Below are positions 1 to 11,830 of a DNA stretch of 64,000 nucleotides, in pieces. This stretch comes from Trissonchulus latispiculum (Eukaryota > Nematoda > Enoplea > Enoplida > Ironidae): the NCBI GenBank assembly GCA_030248195.1, contig JASAND010013023.1, positions 51,662 to 115,661 of the forward strand, given 5' to 3'. Position 1 is the first letter of the stretch. Every line of letters starts with the position of its first letter. The notes below the pieces were generated by a model. That model did not search any database. It was given only the letters and a program-made list of their open reading frames with translations, and was not told where the DNA came from. Both the position numbers and the translations under genes were made by a program.

Positions 1-957
1 TTTTCCTGCTATGCACACTTTTTTAGCAAATTGCACAAAAAATTTTGGGGCAGTGCGCAGAAGAGCGCAAAAGTGTCCGAGCAAAAAACACTGATACCAA
101 GTGTATATATGTACAGACCATGAGTGAAAAGCTGAGAAACCGAGTTCAACAAAATCACAATTCCGGGAATTGTTTCAATTTCAATGGTAAATATAAGGGA
201 TTTCGTGAAATTTTACAATCAATTAGCAAATTCCAGGTTTTTCCAGGTTTCTCCAGGTGTTTACCCAAATTCCAGGTTTTTCCAGGTCGCATGAACCCTG
301 GGTTCCTGACGGAGGGTGGGGAACCCCCCCCCCCATTTTCGATTTTATGTCATTTTTGGCCAAAAATCTGGGGGGGGGGTAGCAAAAATCTGAAAATCTG
401 GGGCGGGGGAGTCGCCAAAACTTGTCATTTTGGTGGGGTGTCCGTCCCCCCACTGCGCCCCTAACACATCTATGGAAAGGGGGAGGGGAAATTTGCACCC
501 CCTCGGCGAAGTCGCCCACAAGCCAAGGGGCGGTCTTCAAATTGCTCCCACAAGGGGTAAGAAAATTGGTCACAACGTGTAAGAATATTGCCCCAAAATT
601 TGGTTTTACGACTAAAATTTTCAAAACTTTTCTACAAACAAAAAATAGCTTTCAAAAGTAGCCCTAAGAAATATCGCTCTCACAAGGGGTACCCAAATTT
701 GCTTCCACAAAGGTCTGTGAAATTTGACCTCCCGTGCAGGTATGGCGGGGGCGGGCCCCCCTTTCAAAATCCTGGATAGTGGATCCGCTACTGATAGCAA
801 CGGCTGAAAATGCTGATTTTTGGCACGAAAAATGAAACATTTTGGCTGGGGGGAAGGTGGGGGGGGGGGTTGGGGAGTCTCTAGAGGGGGACCCCAAAAT
901 TTTGTTGGGAAGCCCCCCCAACCCCCAAAACTCTGTTATATAATTATAGCTGTGGAC
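1..957. repeat. G/C-run-rich dispersed repeat sequence, no gene
   Basis: This stretch holds short repeated blocks rather than a gene. Positions 230-290 repeat a 'TTCCAGGT' motif. Positions 300-475 contain long C and G runs and a block ending in CTAACACATCTATG. The same block recurs at about 1485-1619 and, inverted, at about 2775-2905. Positions 763-796 resemble the right end of the hAT-like element described at 1644-5808. Open frames here are byproducts of homopolymer runs. I see no conserved protein. Confidence 0.6.
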
Positions 958-1397
958 CATAGTTTCCCTGGAAATTTTGGTTGGGGGTGGGCAAACTTCG
1001 AAAATTTGGTGGTCGACCCCCGAAATGTGATGGGGAGTACCCCCCCCGAACCCCCCCCCCCCAAAATTCGGACCTCAAAAAATTCAAAAAATGGCCTAAA
1101 AACGCAAAATTTTCTGTATTTTAACGCTTTTTTTGTCAATACAAGGCTTGTTCTTATCGTTTTAGGCGTTTTTACACCGTTTTAAACCGATTTTAAGCCA
1201 AAATTTGAGAAAAAATTTTCAAAAAATGACTATTTTTAGCAAAATTTAGCTAACTTTTTGGCCCCAAAAAGTGCTGGGGGGGTTTGGGGGGGCTAACCAA
1301 AAGTGGGGGGGGAGGGATAGTCAAAAAATTGGGGGGGTAAAGTTGGTCGAAAATTTTGGGGGGGGATACCCCCCCCCCCCCCCCTAGAGAAACTATG
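958..1397. mobile_element. Non-autonomous hAT-like element (440 bp)
   Basis: The element begins CATAGTTTC and ends GAAACTATG. It is flanked on both sides by the perfect 8-bp direct repeat CTGTGGAC (950-957 and 1398-1405). An 8-bp TSD with short inverted termini is typical of hAT transposons. It has no transposase. The interior is G/C-run rich. Confidence 0.7.
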
Positions 1398-1404
1398 CTG
1401 TGGA

Positions 1405-1619
1405 CATAGCTGTGGGTGTGGCTGGGCAACAAATCTGGGGGGGGGTCCCGACGGACCGGAGGGTGAGGGCGCCCGCCCCCCCCCCTCTAAATTTTCGATT
1501 TTATGCCATTTGTGGCCACTTTTTGGCCAAAAGTCTGGGTAACAAAATCTGAAAGTCTGGGGGGGGGGTCGCCAAAATTTGTCATTTTGGTGGGCCCCCC
1601 TTACCCTAACACATCTATG
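1405..1619. mobile_element. Short hAT-like MITE beside the previous one
   Basis: It starts CATAGCTGTG and ends ACATCTATG. The flanks are GCTGTGGA (1397-1404) and GCTGTGGT (1620-1627), a 7/8 match. It lies directly against the preceding element and reuses almost the same target word, suggesting a local insertion hotspot. It has no coding potential. Confidence 0.55.
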
Positions 1620-2345
1620 GCTGTGGTGCTTGCTACACCTAACCAGTGGCGGCGCCAGGGGGGGGGGGCGGAGGCCCCGGGCCCCCCCTTTGCGATTTGG
1701 GCCCCTCCCTTTGGGGTGTCGGCCCCCCCCTTGAAAAATTTTTAAGCTGTCTATATGCATAATTTACGTGGGTAAACTTAGCAACAGACCTCATTCTACG
1801 AATTTAAAACTATGCGTTGCTGAAACGTTCGGAATTCGTACTATTTCGTAGTATGTGTAGTTTTAATCGTAGCAACTGTTACAAAGTCTACGAAGTGCTA
1901 CAAGAATTCACTGCTGAAATTGTAAATCTGGCACTTCAAGCCAAGCATTAGCTACAACATTATCGGGGAATTGGGGAGGGGATGTCCGCGATGGAGGGGG
2001 GAATAGATGTGTTTGGGGGGCGACCCCTCCCCCCAAATGGAGGGGTCGCCAACCTTCCCCCAAAAATTCTTTCTACCCCTCTTCTCTTTCCAAATCGGCC
2101 GTCGGCCGACCCCCCCCCTAAAGATTTTCAACCCCCCTACCTGAATTTTCCAAATTTTTAGCCAGAATATTCAGAAAATTAGCGAAAAATTGCTAAAATT
2201 CGATTAGTTACCTTAAAATTCGCTAAAAATAGCTGAAAATTGAGAAAATTTTTCAGTTTTCTAACGAAAATCCGATTTTTTACCGATTTTTGCTCGAAAA
2301 TTTTTCTTACCCCTCCCCCCAAATCGACTTTTTTCGACCCTCAAC

Positions 2346-2715
2346 CATAGGTTACCTGGGGAAGGGGGGGAACCCTTCCCCCAAATGGAAAAGTGCCGAC
2401 CTCACCCTCGAAATTTTGGAGGCAGACCCCACCCTGAAAATTTTGCCTTAAAACTAGTAAAAATTCGACATTTTTTGGAAAAATTCGAAATTTTTGCAAA
2501 AAGATCCAAGTTTTTAGACTAAATCACCAAAAATGGTGAACTTTTGTTGATTTCTAGTTGGAAATAACGCTTTTTTAGCATATTTGCGAATTTGTTTTTG
2601 ACCAAAAAATTTTTACCCCCCCAAATTCGATTTTTTCGGAACCCACCCCACCTCAAAACGGCTGACCCCACCCACGCTACCACCTCCCCCAACGTTTTCT
2701 CAAGGTAAACCTATG
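2346..2715. mobile_element. hAT-like MITE, copy A
   Basis: It starts CATAGGTTACCT and ends AGGTAAACCTATG. Flanks CCCTCAAC and CCCCCAAC match at 7 of 8 positions. Its interior is homologous, in the same orientation, to the MITE at 3536-4004, so the two are copies of one family. Confidence 0.65.
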
Positions 2716-3535
2716 CCCCCAACCCCCTTTTTTACCAAACCCCAACCCCACTTTTTTCGCCAGTCACACCTATATAGTTGGGAAAGGGGGTGCCCCCCCA
2801 CCAAAATGACAAATTTTGGCGACCCCCCCCAGATTTTTTGTACAAAAATGGCAACGAAATCGAAAATTTTGGGGTTGTTGGGCAATTTTGGCCGACACCC
2901 CCCCCCCGCAATTTTTTTGCCCAGACACAACCACACCTATATATATATATATGGGGGGGGTGCTGCACGGAAAAAGTAGGGGGCTGCAAATTGTGCGAGG
3001 AGCCCCAATTTTTATGACAAAATTTGCATTCTCTAGAATACGTTTTTCCTGGGGTTTTTCAGACTTTTTCCAGAGATTTTTGAGACACTTTCCAGACTTT
3101 TTCGAACTTTGTCCAGCCATTTTCCAGAAGTTCTCCAAAGATTTTCCAGACTTTTTTCTAAATTTTCAAGTTTTCCAGACTTTTTCCAGGTATTTTCTCA
3201 CTCTCAATTGTTTTCAGGTTATTTTCTAGAATTTTTCCAGACTTTTTCCTAATCACTCTGCTTTACTTTCCAGTCATTTTCCGGGGTTTTTTCGAACACT
3301 TTCCTGACATTTTCTTCAGCTTTTCGCATCTTTCTGTTTCAATTTCCATTTATTTTCCAGATATTTTCTAGAAATTTTAGTCATTTTACCGATCTTTTCG
3401 CATGCCTGGCTTATGTACAAGCCCTAGTGGGGGTGGGGCATCGGTGTACCAGGCTGCAGTTTGCCACCTGTATATAAGACCCTCCCCCCACGAGAAGGCC
3501 AGAACCCCCCCCCCATACCCGACTTTGACTACTCC

Positions 3536-4004
3536 CATAGGTGTACCTGGGGTGGGGGGTGGGGGGACCCCTCACCCCAAATGGAAAAGTGCCGACCCCA
3601 CCCTCGAAATTGTGGAGGCAGACCCCACCCCCAAATGGCCAAATCCCAGACCCCCACCCACCCAAATTTGCCAGACCCCACCCTCAAAATTTTGAAAATT
3701 TTGCTGCAAAATTAGTAAAATTTCGAAATTTTTTAGAAAAATTCGAAACTTTTGCAAACAATCCAAGTTTTTCGAACAAATGAGCAACAATGAAGAAATA
3801 TTGTTGATTTTTAGTTAGAAATAACGCTTTTAACGCTTTTTTAGCAAATTTGCTAATTTTTTCTAAATTTTTGACCAAAAAGTTTTTTTACCCCCTCCCC
3901 CAAATTCGATTTTTCTGGACCCCACCCCACCTCAAAACGGCTGACCCCACCCACCCTGATTTCGGCTACCCCCTCCCCCAACGTTTTCTCAAGGTACACC
4001 TATG
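3536..4004. mobile_element. hAT-like MITE, copy B, perfect 8-bp TSD
   Basis: The terminal inverted repeats are CATAGGTGTACCT and its near-complement AAGGTACACCTATG. The target duplication ACTACTCC is exact at 3528-3535 and 4005-4012. It has no transposase. It is the better-preserved sibling of the copy at 2346-2715. Confidence 0.8.
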
Positions 4005-4398
4005 ACTACTCCCCCCAAGGCGAGCTCAGCAGACCTCCTCCTCCCCCCTAAGATGGGGTCAAACAAGAGAAAAATGTTTGCAATTTTTGGAAAATTTATA
4101 TTTGTCAAAAATGGTAGATTTTATGTGGAATAAAGGCAGTTTTAGCTGGAAAAATTTGGGTACAGTTCCGCCTTCGTTCCATAGGTGTGGCTGACGAAAA
4201 GGGGGGAGGCGTGTCGGAAAAAGTACAGATTCACGGGGGAGGAATACGCCCCAAAAACACCCAAACATGCTTGATCCCCTCTTTATGGTTCGACACTTTC
4301 CTTTCTCATTTCTTTCCGATTTAACCGAGAAGATGCCTCCGCGGCAAATCGAGGTCGTTGATTTCACAAATCGAATCGAGAGATCGATCCGCTCTATC

Positions 4399-4723
4399 CA
4401 GGGTATTTTTTACAGGGGGGGGGGCGGCCCCCCCCCGAAATCGCCCCCTCCCGGGATTATTGCCCCCCCCCCCCCGGGATTTTTTGGAGGCCCAAATTGT
4501 TGCCAAAAATAGGCCAATTTTCAAAAATTTTCCGGCTTGGCCGGAAATTTTTTCGTAAAAATAGCTATTTTTAGCTTAAATCCTGGCAGTTTTTGAGCAC
4601 GTTTTGCGTTTCACCATGCAAAATACGCCAAAAAATACCATTTTTGGCTCATTTCTGCAAAAAATCTTCCCCCCCCCCGGGCCCGGCCCCCCAGCCGGAA
4701 AAAAATCCCTAAAAAATACCCTG
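4399..4723. mobile_element. Small inverted-repeat element (325 bp)
   Basis: It begins CAGGGTATTTTTTA and ends with the near-inverse AAAAAATACCCTG. CTATC flanks both sides (4394-4398, 4724-4728). The interior is nearly all G/C runs and simple A/T words. The superfamily is uncertain because the flank repeat is only 5 bp. Confidence 0.5.
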
Positions 4724-5816
4724 CTATCCGCTCTATGTATATTTAAGTATTTTTACTGTTTAGGTGCGCATATGAGTGAATGGATGTCAATATGTTTGAT
4801 TTTTTTACCCTCGTCCGTATGCAATTTGTGTTTTTTCGACTGAACGGTGACTATAAAAACCCTTGTAAGTCGAAAAAACCGTATTGCATATTTTTCTTTA
4901 CAATAAGTTGAGGATTGTGTAATCTGGAAGCAAACTGCTGTTGTACAGTCTGGATGGATGACTACTTTGGGTATGTATGGCATTCTATTGTTTCTATATA
5001 ATATGTATATATATACTTCTATGTTTCTAAATATTTCTATGTATGAGAAAGAAGAAAGTCATGTACCACTGAAGATCCAAAAAAACCCACTACTTTTTCC
5101 GCACTAGGCAAATGTATGCAGTTGTTAGCGTCAGCGTAGTGCGCTGGAAAGGAGCGAATTTTGTCATATAAGCAAATTATACCAATCTGCATGTACGTAC
5201 GTGCACATATATAGAGGTCGGGGTAAAAACCAAGGTAGTCACTTTTTGGACTCTGCAGAACTACCCAGTGGAGCAATCCGGCTATAAATTATTTTCTTAT
5301 TGAATATTTATTTATTTAATCATAGGTATTTATTCATCTGCCGGAAATTAATCATTTGCATTAATTTAGTTTTTAACGTTAGCAATCTACTAGTCTAGTT
5401 GCTTAAGTTCAAAAACCATAATGTGAATGGTATGTTCAACAAATCTGTTAGCTAAACAATGGCTTTGCAATTCTGGCAGCGAATAATTTAATCCATCGTA
5501 GTTAAATACAGCTTAAACTACGATGAAAACAAATTTCATTACGAAATAGTACGAATTTAATACTATTTAGCAATTATGATCTGGCAATTCGTAGTGAAAC
5601 TTTAATTGCTAAGTTTATCGCGGTGCATAATTTGAGTGTTTTTAAGAATTTTTAAAAAATCGGCAGTTTTGGAAAAAATCGAAAAATTTTTGCTAAAATT
5701 TGAGAAAATTTTTGGAAAATGAAGGTAAAATTTGCTAAAATTTGGCAAAAATTTCGGATTTCCCAAAAAAAGGGCCCCCCCCTTCAAAAAATCCTGGCGC
5801 CGCTACTGCACGTAAC

Positions 5817-6427
5817 AACATTAAATACATTGAATTTCTTAGTTGAGCACAATCTAAGCCTTGAATTAGGCAGCTATCAACTTGGATAACCATGGTAAAA
5901 TGGAAATTATTATAATTTAAAAATTATTTATCATTTTACCTTCACTTCTTATATAGTGCCCGCGATCAACTTCCAACTTTGACCGTACTTGCTTAGCGAA
6001 TTTGTGGAATCAAGGGAATAGTTTCTGGATACACCTGACTCGACGACTAGCACTTTAGTCGCACGCTATTGCCAGCACGCCAGTCAAAATTTTATGGAAA
6101 TGGAAGAAAAATGGTACATCTCCAAAAGGAAACGGTTAGAACGATAGGTACCAATTCAAAAGCATAGATATAGGCCAATAAGTCATATTCCAACCCCCTT
6201 TGCAAGTGCAAGGCTGTTTCGCTGATGGGCGATCTAACTTGATGAATGGTCGAAAATAAAATCCGGTTTTACTTAAAAATGGGTCGCTTCGTTTTTTTCA
6301 ATCCTCTTTGTAATTTAAAAAATCCGGTGCGTGTTGAACTGTACACTGTATCACGAGGGCGCGCGGAGCGCCCCTCATAATATGAGCTATAAAGGCACTT
6401 TGCGGATTATACATATTCTCCTCATGT
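5817..6427. other. Intergenic, nothing recognised
   Basis: The sequence is A/T-rich with no supported gene. It contains one short G/C palindrome around 6355-6377. Confidence 0.5.
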
Positions 6428-7340
6428 TCAACCTATAGATGAGTCAAGAATTCAAAGACGTCCGTTTCTCCCAGCCTCCATCTCTTAATCTTCCCATCTA
6501 AATTGCTCCATATTCTATTGACAACTTGCCCCAACCATCCGAAGATCGAAATATTGTTTGGTTCTCATTTTCCGTCTCCCTCGAAATTTGCCTTTTAGGT
6601 GTCACTGGGCTAGAGCCGGATCCCTTTCCAGTAGGAACGGTACCACCGTTGCTTTTGAACGTCTTCCGGAGTATTAACCAGCTTCTGGCGGGCCGCTTCA
6701 AAGCTAACAAAATTGTTCAGGCTCGAGGTCATACTCAGATGCCTCCAGAACTCCATAGATTTAATGAGTGTCCTCTGGACTATACTCCATCTGAAAACCA
6801 GCTTCCTTTGACACTCACCGTTTACTGGCACACAAGATTGATGCTCAATTTTTGCCAGTCGTTCACTTCCTAATCGACTAATCCTATAACCTATCCAACA
6901 AATTGTTGGATTGTAACCCTTGACTTTCCTGCAATTTTTCGTAGAGATATTCTTGAATTTGCTTCTTTTCGTCCTGGAGGACATTGTCCTAACACGTGGG
7001 CGGCCACTGCAGCCGCCTCCGCCCAAATTTTTCCGTTCATTTATCCTACCCTTAGCTTCCTTATTGCAAAAGATCTCAACGAGGTCCATCAGGCTCCGTA
7101 CAATCGTCAGGTGACTTATTTCAAATGCCCGAGTTGCATTGCCGTTAATATGTGGATCGTTGAGCATGCCCGGACTCAAAATCTAGGACCCAGTATAAAT
7201 TGAAAGAGGGAGTATTTGGTTTTTGGCAAATTTTCTCGCCTTCGCGAACAACAACGACTCTCTACTCAGCCCGGTTAGAGGTTACTAAAATTCCTGCTAA
7301 AAGTGGTATTGTCTTTGTAACGGCTGACGATAAATAGTGT
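6428..7340 (-). repeat. Dispersed repeat, left copy of an inverted pair
   Basis: Read on the minus strand this block aligns, with small gaps, to 46547-47525 on the plus strand. The right copy has about 100 extra bases at 46797-46913. A frame of 189 codons exists on the minus strand (6610-7179), but its partner in the right copy is interrupted, and I recognise no domain. A third short match lies at about 48500-48590. It is best described as an old multicopy element of unknown class. Confidence 0.6.
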
Positions 7341-7794
7341 ATGTTTGTTTTTTTTAATGTTTGTTTGTTTTGGTTATTGTGTTTTTATTTATCATGTTCG
7401 TTTCAATAAACGAAAGACTATATGATGATGACTGTATGATTATAGGTAGACTAAGGTTATATAAGACTATAGGTTCGTGAGTGCGCATATAAGCTGATAC
7501 CGCGGTGAAAAAATAATTTATAGAAGAAGCAAGTTCCCAAAGACTACTACCTCGAATTATCCCCAGTAAACCTACTGATTAGTAACGTGCACGAAATTGG
7601 AATTTTGAATCATTAGCTAAGTAAACTGAGGTTTTCACACAGAAGAATTTTTCATTTACCGTTCTTAAAAATAGCATTACATTGTAATAATTTAAAGTTA
7701 CATCAAAGGAAATTCCGCAGATTACCCTCTGTTTTGAAACGAGCGCCCTCGGAGCGGTCTCCGGACTAAAAGAGAAGTTAACGTAGGTACTTTA

Positions 7795-7886
7795 GCATAG
7801 TATAGAGAGTATAGAGAGAGTATAAAGAAAATATAGAAAGTATAGTATAGAGAGTATAGCATAGAGAGTATATTATAGAGTATAGT
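7795..7886. repeat. AGTATAGAG-type microsatellite at the Polinton target
   Basis: Irregular copies of AGTATAG/AGAGTATAG run up to the left Polinton TSD. After the right TSD the sequence resumes AGTATAGC, so the Polinton appears to have inserted into this simple repeat. Confidence 0.6.
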
Positions 7887-7892
7887 ATTGAG

Positions 7893-8306
7893 AGTAGTAT
7901 AGGGTGAGGGAAATGAGGAGGGGAGCATGTTGCTCCGCCTGTAGGGGGAGCAACACGTGCTAAACATAGCTCCCTCTGTAGGGGGAGCAACATGTGTTGA
8001 AGATAGCTCCCTCTCTAGGGGGAGCAACATTGAGGGAGCAACACGGGGAGCAACACTCCCTCACTCCCTCTGTAGGGGGAGCAACATTGAGGGAGCAACA
8101 TGGGGGAGCCAGACTCCCTCACTTCCTCTGTAGGGGGAGCAGCATTGAGGGAGCAACATGGGGGAGCCAGACACCCTCACTCCCTCTGTAGGGGGGAGCA
8201 ACATTGAGGGGAGCAACACGGGGAGCATAACTCCCTCGCTCCCTCTGTAAGGGGAGCAACATTGAGGGAGCAACACTCCCTCTGTCCCTCTGTAAGGGGA
8301 GCAACA
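7893..8306. repeat. Polinton left terminal inverted repeat, tandem structure
   Basis: After a unique 35-bp tip it consists of tandem units built from palindromic words such as CTCCCTCTGTAGGGGGAGC and GAGGGAGCAACA. The right terminus (43440-43794) carries the same units in inverse orientation but with different copy number and order, so the inner part of the repeat is still changing by unit gain and loss. Confidence 0.85.
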
Positions 8307-9487
8307 GCAAACATACCAGCCATTACCCTAAGAAGTCTTACTTTTAATAAACAACAGGGTACTGTAGTTGACTGTTTACCTCAAAGAATGGTGTTTTGAG
8401 GTTGTTTGGTGCTGTTGGTTCGCTTTTTTTGTGAAATCCACAGTTGGCATAATTCCATTTCTTTTCTTACGGATTTTTAAGTGTGCCTGTGATCGCATCA
8501 AGTACGTAATTGCTTATGTTTGTAATCAGTCAGTTTTAGCTGTTTGGGGTTCAGTTTTCTTGTTTTTGGTGTCTACTTGTCAATCATACAATGCATATAC
8601 TTTTATTATCTGTACTGATATGTTACCGCAGAACAAGCCCAGATTCGCAATTATACTAAATTTAATCTAGAGTATATACTAAAGTTAAGGACAAAGTTAC
8701 TTCAGTATTAGCTAAGGTGAATTTTTTAATTCCTGAGAATGGGTTTTGAATCAATAAATTGAAAAAAGGGCCTGAAATTGTGACTTTAAATAAGTTAAGA
8801 CATGAGGACACGACGTATTTACATATATGCTATATTCAGGTAAGAACTGGAATTGTAAAGTTAAACCTAAATTTTTTATTTTGCACGTAAAAAGTACAGT
8901 CTGCAACTATTTCTGCGATTCAGGCAAGCGTTTCAACACTTTGTCTTCATACGATAAGATCAGATAAGGACAGTCCTTACTTTACTTTACCAAGATATTT
9001 CAAACTCAAAGCTGTAATTTCAGCTTGGTCATATTGAGGCAGTTCTGATCGAAGCAAAGTATTGGTTTAAATATTCCTTGAAGTCATATCTACACTATGG
9101 GATAGACTGAATCTCTTGTTCAAAACAAAATTTACTTTTCCTGTCAAAATTCGAGAGTTTGAAATAATTGACTTTTCTACTACAAATAATAGCTAACTAT
9201 ATTAGATCTGTTCCCGTGCTTAAAGGAAACTGGAACTTTATTGGAAACATTCAAAATTTGTTCAGTCTTCCACTGAATATTTAAGAAGTGTTGTAGGTAT
9301 GCGTTAACACTGGAAAATGTTTAATGCGCGAGATGTGACTGTGTTGTATCCCAGTTCTACAAATTTTAGCTTATGGTTATAACAGCTAGATACTGCATAT
9401 TGCTTTTGTTCTAGTGCTATCTACCAGATTAACAGAAACATAACTTAGAACTTTCAAACTTTAAAGTTCTGAGAAAAGACTGGCACA
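8307..9487. other. Left Polinton arm, no recognisable gene
   Basis: This is A/T-rich sequence between the left terminal repeat and a palindromic element. A 100-codon frame at 8368-8670 is hydrophobic and Cys-rich but matches nothing I know, and I do not call it a gene. Confidence 0.4.
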
Positions 9488-10827
9488 AAAGTCTGACACA
9501 AAAATGTGTGTACAAAATCTGTAACGCCTCCAGTGAACTCAATATACGTCGCACCCCCATAAAACCATATATTTTCGGAATCCTTGCAGCGAGACAAACA
9601 TTTTTATCGAATTTAAAATTTTTTAAAATTTCAAAAATTTTAAAATATCGGTTTTTCGGGGAATTTTTTCGGACCGTTCAAGCAATTCAGTTCATTCTTT
9701 CAGAAAAATTTTTCCATCCGAAGACGCATCGATTGACACAAGAACGAAAAAAATCGGTTAAGAAATAAGCATTTTATTCCAAGATTTAGTTTTTCCATTT
9801 CCTTTGATGTTTGCCGCTTTTTGCAACTTTGACTGGTTATTACTCGCGACTCGCCCAAAGAAAATTTTTTTGGATTAGATTTTCAGGACCGCCTAGGCGC
9901 CCGCTTTCACCTGATATATGTGGTATTTCAAATTTTGAAAGTCAATTTTTTTGAAAAATACCACTTTTTGACCAAAAATTTCGGCAAAGCAGATTTAACA
10001 AAAGTGAGTAAAAATAAGATAATCATAAAATTCAAGCTGAGCTGAATCCAACGATATAAAGCTTTTGTTGCTACGACTTATATTGCGCCAGCAATGAATT
10101 TTTAAACAATATCCCTTATTCCGCTGGTTTTTGGCTCTCTTTGATGTTGCCGCCGTGATTTGACTAAAGCAGTGTAAACTAGCAAAACCAGCTGAAATAA
10201 GGGATATTGTTTAAAAATTCATTGCTGGCGCAATATAAGTCGTAGCAACAAACGCTTTATATCGTTGGAATCAGCTCAGCTTGAATTTTATGATTATGCT
10301 ATTTTTACTCACTTTTGTTAAATCTGCTTTGCCGAAATTTTTGGTCAAAAAGTGGTATTTTCAAAAAAATCGACTTTCAAAATTTGAAATACCACATATA
10401 TCAGTTGAAAACGGGCGCCTAGGCGGTCCTGAAAATCTAATCCAAAAAATTTTTCTTTGCGCGAGTCGCGAGTAATAACCAGTCAAAGTTGCAAAAAGCG
10501 GCAAACATCAAAGGAAATGGAAAAACGAAATCTTGGAATAAAATGTTTATTTCTGAACCGATTTTTTTCGTTCTTGTGTCAATCGATGCGTCTTCGGATG
10601 GGAAAATTTTTCTGAAAGAATGAACTGAATTTCTTGAACGGTCCGAAAAAATTCCCCGAAAAACCGATATTTTAAAATTTTTGAAATTTTAAAAAATTTT
10701 AAATTTGATAAAAATGTTTGTCTCGCTGCAAGGATTCCGAAAATATATGGTTTTATGGGGGTGCGACGTATATTGAGTTCACTGGAGGCGTTACAAATTT
10801 TGTACACACATTTTTGTGTCAGACTTT
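9488..10827. mobile_element. Foldback (palindromic) element, 1.34 kb
   Basis: Two arms of about 640 bp are near-perfect reverse complements around a short centre near 10140-10190. The ends read AAAGTCTGACAC and GTGTCAGACTTT. An 86-codon frame in one arm (9508-9768, plus) is mirrored almost unchanged in the other (10547-10807, minus), so it reflects the palindrome and not a gene. A diverged single arm recurs at 53995-54330, showing that this is a family. Confidence 0.75.
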
Positions 10828-11262
10828 AGTTTCAGTTCGAATTTCAGCCTTACACCCAAACTAGTTGTAGTTTAGTAGCCAGTCTGGAATAATATCAATT
10901 TACATAGTCATTTAATATTCATCTACCAAACAGTTTCAGTTTCAGTTGCCGTTTCACTGAATCATCACTAAGCTGCATATTTTTTTATTTAAACACACCA
11001 TCCTTTCTCAGAAAAGTACAAAATCTAAAAACTAAATTGAACTAAAATAAGTTCAAGATCAAGTCAAAGGTAGGGTTTAACCGCATTACATACCAGCCAG
11101 GCATTTCGCGGGTTAAACCTGTTTTGCTGCTACATATACTTCTTTTCATGGCACTCAGAGTCTCAAACTAGACTAAGTTTAGCATTATCCATAGTTGGAA
11201 AAGTAGTGGATTCAATCACACAAAATCACGTGTAGAAGTTATAGTATGATCCTTAACACCTC
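10828..11262. other. No gene seen
   Basis: A/T-rich sequence without conserved frames or strong repeats. Confidence 0.4.
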
Positions 11263-11830
11263 AAACTTAATTTAAATATTTTCCGGGAACATGAATTCCA
11301 TGAGCAAAGCTGGTAGTCTACAAACAGAAACTTACGTAAAAACACATTGCTAATAATAGTAGCAGAAGTTAGAAAGTCGTAGAAAGAATATTCTGTTACT
11401 GTTCTCTACACAATAGTGTACTAGGGGTTTCTTGTAGAGGCAATGGTCCTGGATAAATACATTTCATGGTGGATAATTTAACTTTAGTCTTAAATCTCGC
11501 TTTAGTCTCAGAAATTATTGGACTTTGGAGCCATGAATAATTAGGGTCTACATTAAGTCGGAGTTTCAGTTTCTCGTAGGTGCAATTATGGATGTTGGCT
11601 ACTTCTAGTCCATTAATTTGATATTGTTCGAAAGCGACAATAGAATTTGCGGTCTCAATCAACAATTTTCCTTACAAATTAGTGCATTCAATTATGACAT
11701 TCCCTTCCCATGAAGCCAACTTAATGCGCTCAACTAAATTTTCCCAAATCCGACAACATACAATTAGACAGAATCTTTTGTTTCCTATTGTGCGCCATGC
11801 AGATTAGTATTCACTACTCCTTGTTTCAAG
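11263..11830 (-). repeat. Duplicated segment, copy with an empty LTR-element site
   Basis: This block is about 95% identical by eye to 15058-15496 joined to 16655-16775. A shared 89-codon minus-strand frame (11396-11665, matching 15189-15458) is preserved in both but belongs to no family I know. The word ATTCC at 11699-11703 occurs once here. In the other copy it is duplicated around a mini-LTR element, so this copy preserves the pre-insertion state. Confidence 0.75.

Larger units (their letters stand above)
1644..5808. mobile_element. hAT-like non-autonomous element (4.2 kb) with nested insertions
   Basis: The left end reads CAGTGGCGGCGCCAGG and the right end is the near-inverse CCTGGCGCCGCTACTG. 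The flanks CACCTAAC (1636-1643) and CACGTAAC (5809-5816) match at 7 of 8 positions, as expected for an old hAT TSD. At least three smaller elements sit inside it, at 2346-2715, 3536-4004 and 4399-4723. No transposase reading frame is visible. The remaining interior (1660-2345, 2716-3535, 4724-5800) is A/T-rich and G/C-run sequence without a recognisable gene, including a 'TTTTCCAGA' low-complexity stretch at about 3040-3380. Confidence 0.6.

Noticed and set aside
1..4800. Many Gly/Pro-rich open frames
   Set aside because: They arise from long G and C runs inside non-autonomous elements. Frames overlap on both strands.
6610..7179. A 189-codon protein gene on the minus strand
   Set aside because: The homologous copy at 46.7-47.3 kb is interrupted by stops and an insertion, and no domain is visible, so it is treated as a repeat.
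7893..8306. CRISPR-like repeat array
   Set aside because: Units are directly adjacent, palindromic and variable, in an animal genome at a Polinton end. There are no spacers.
7722..8310. Leu/Pro-rich proteins in the Polinton terminal repeat
   Set aside because: They are translations of CTCCCT/GGGAGC tandem units, and the same units give open frames on the other strand.
9508..10807. Two 86-residue proteins in opposite orientation
   Set aside because: They are mirror images produced by the palindromic arms of one non-coding element.
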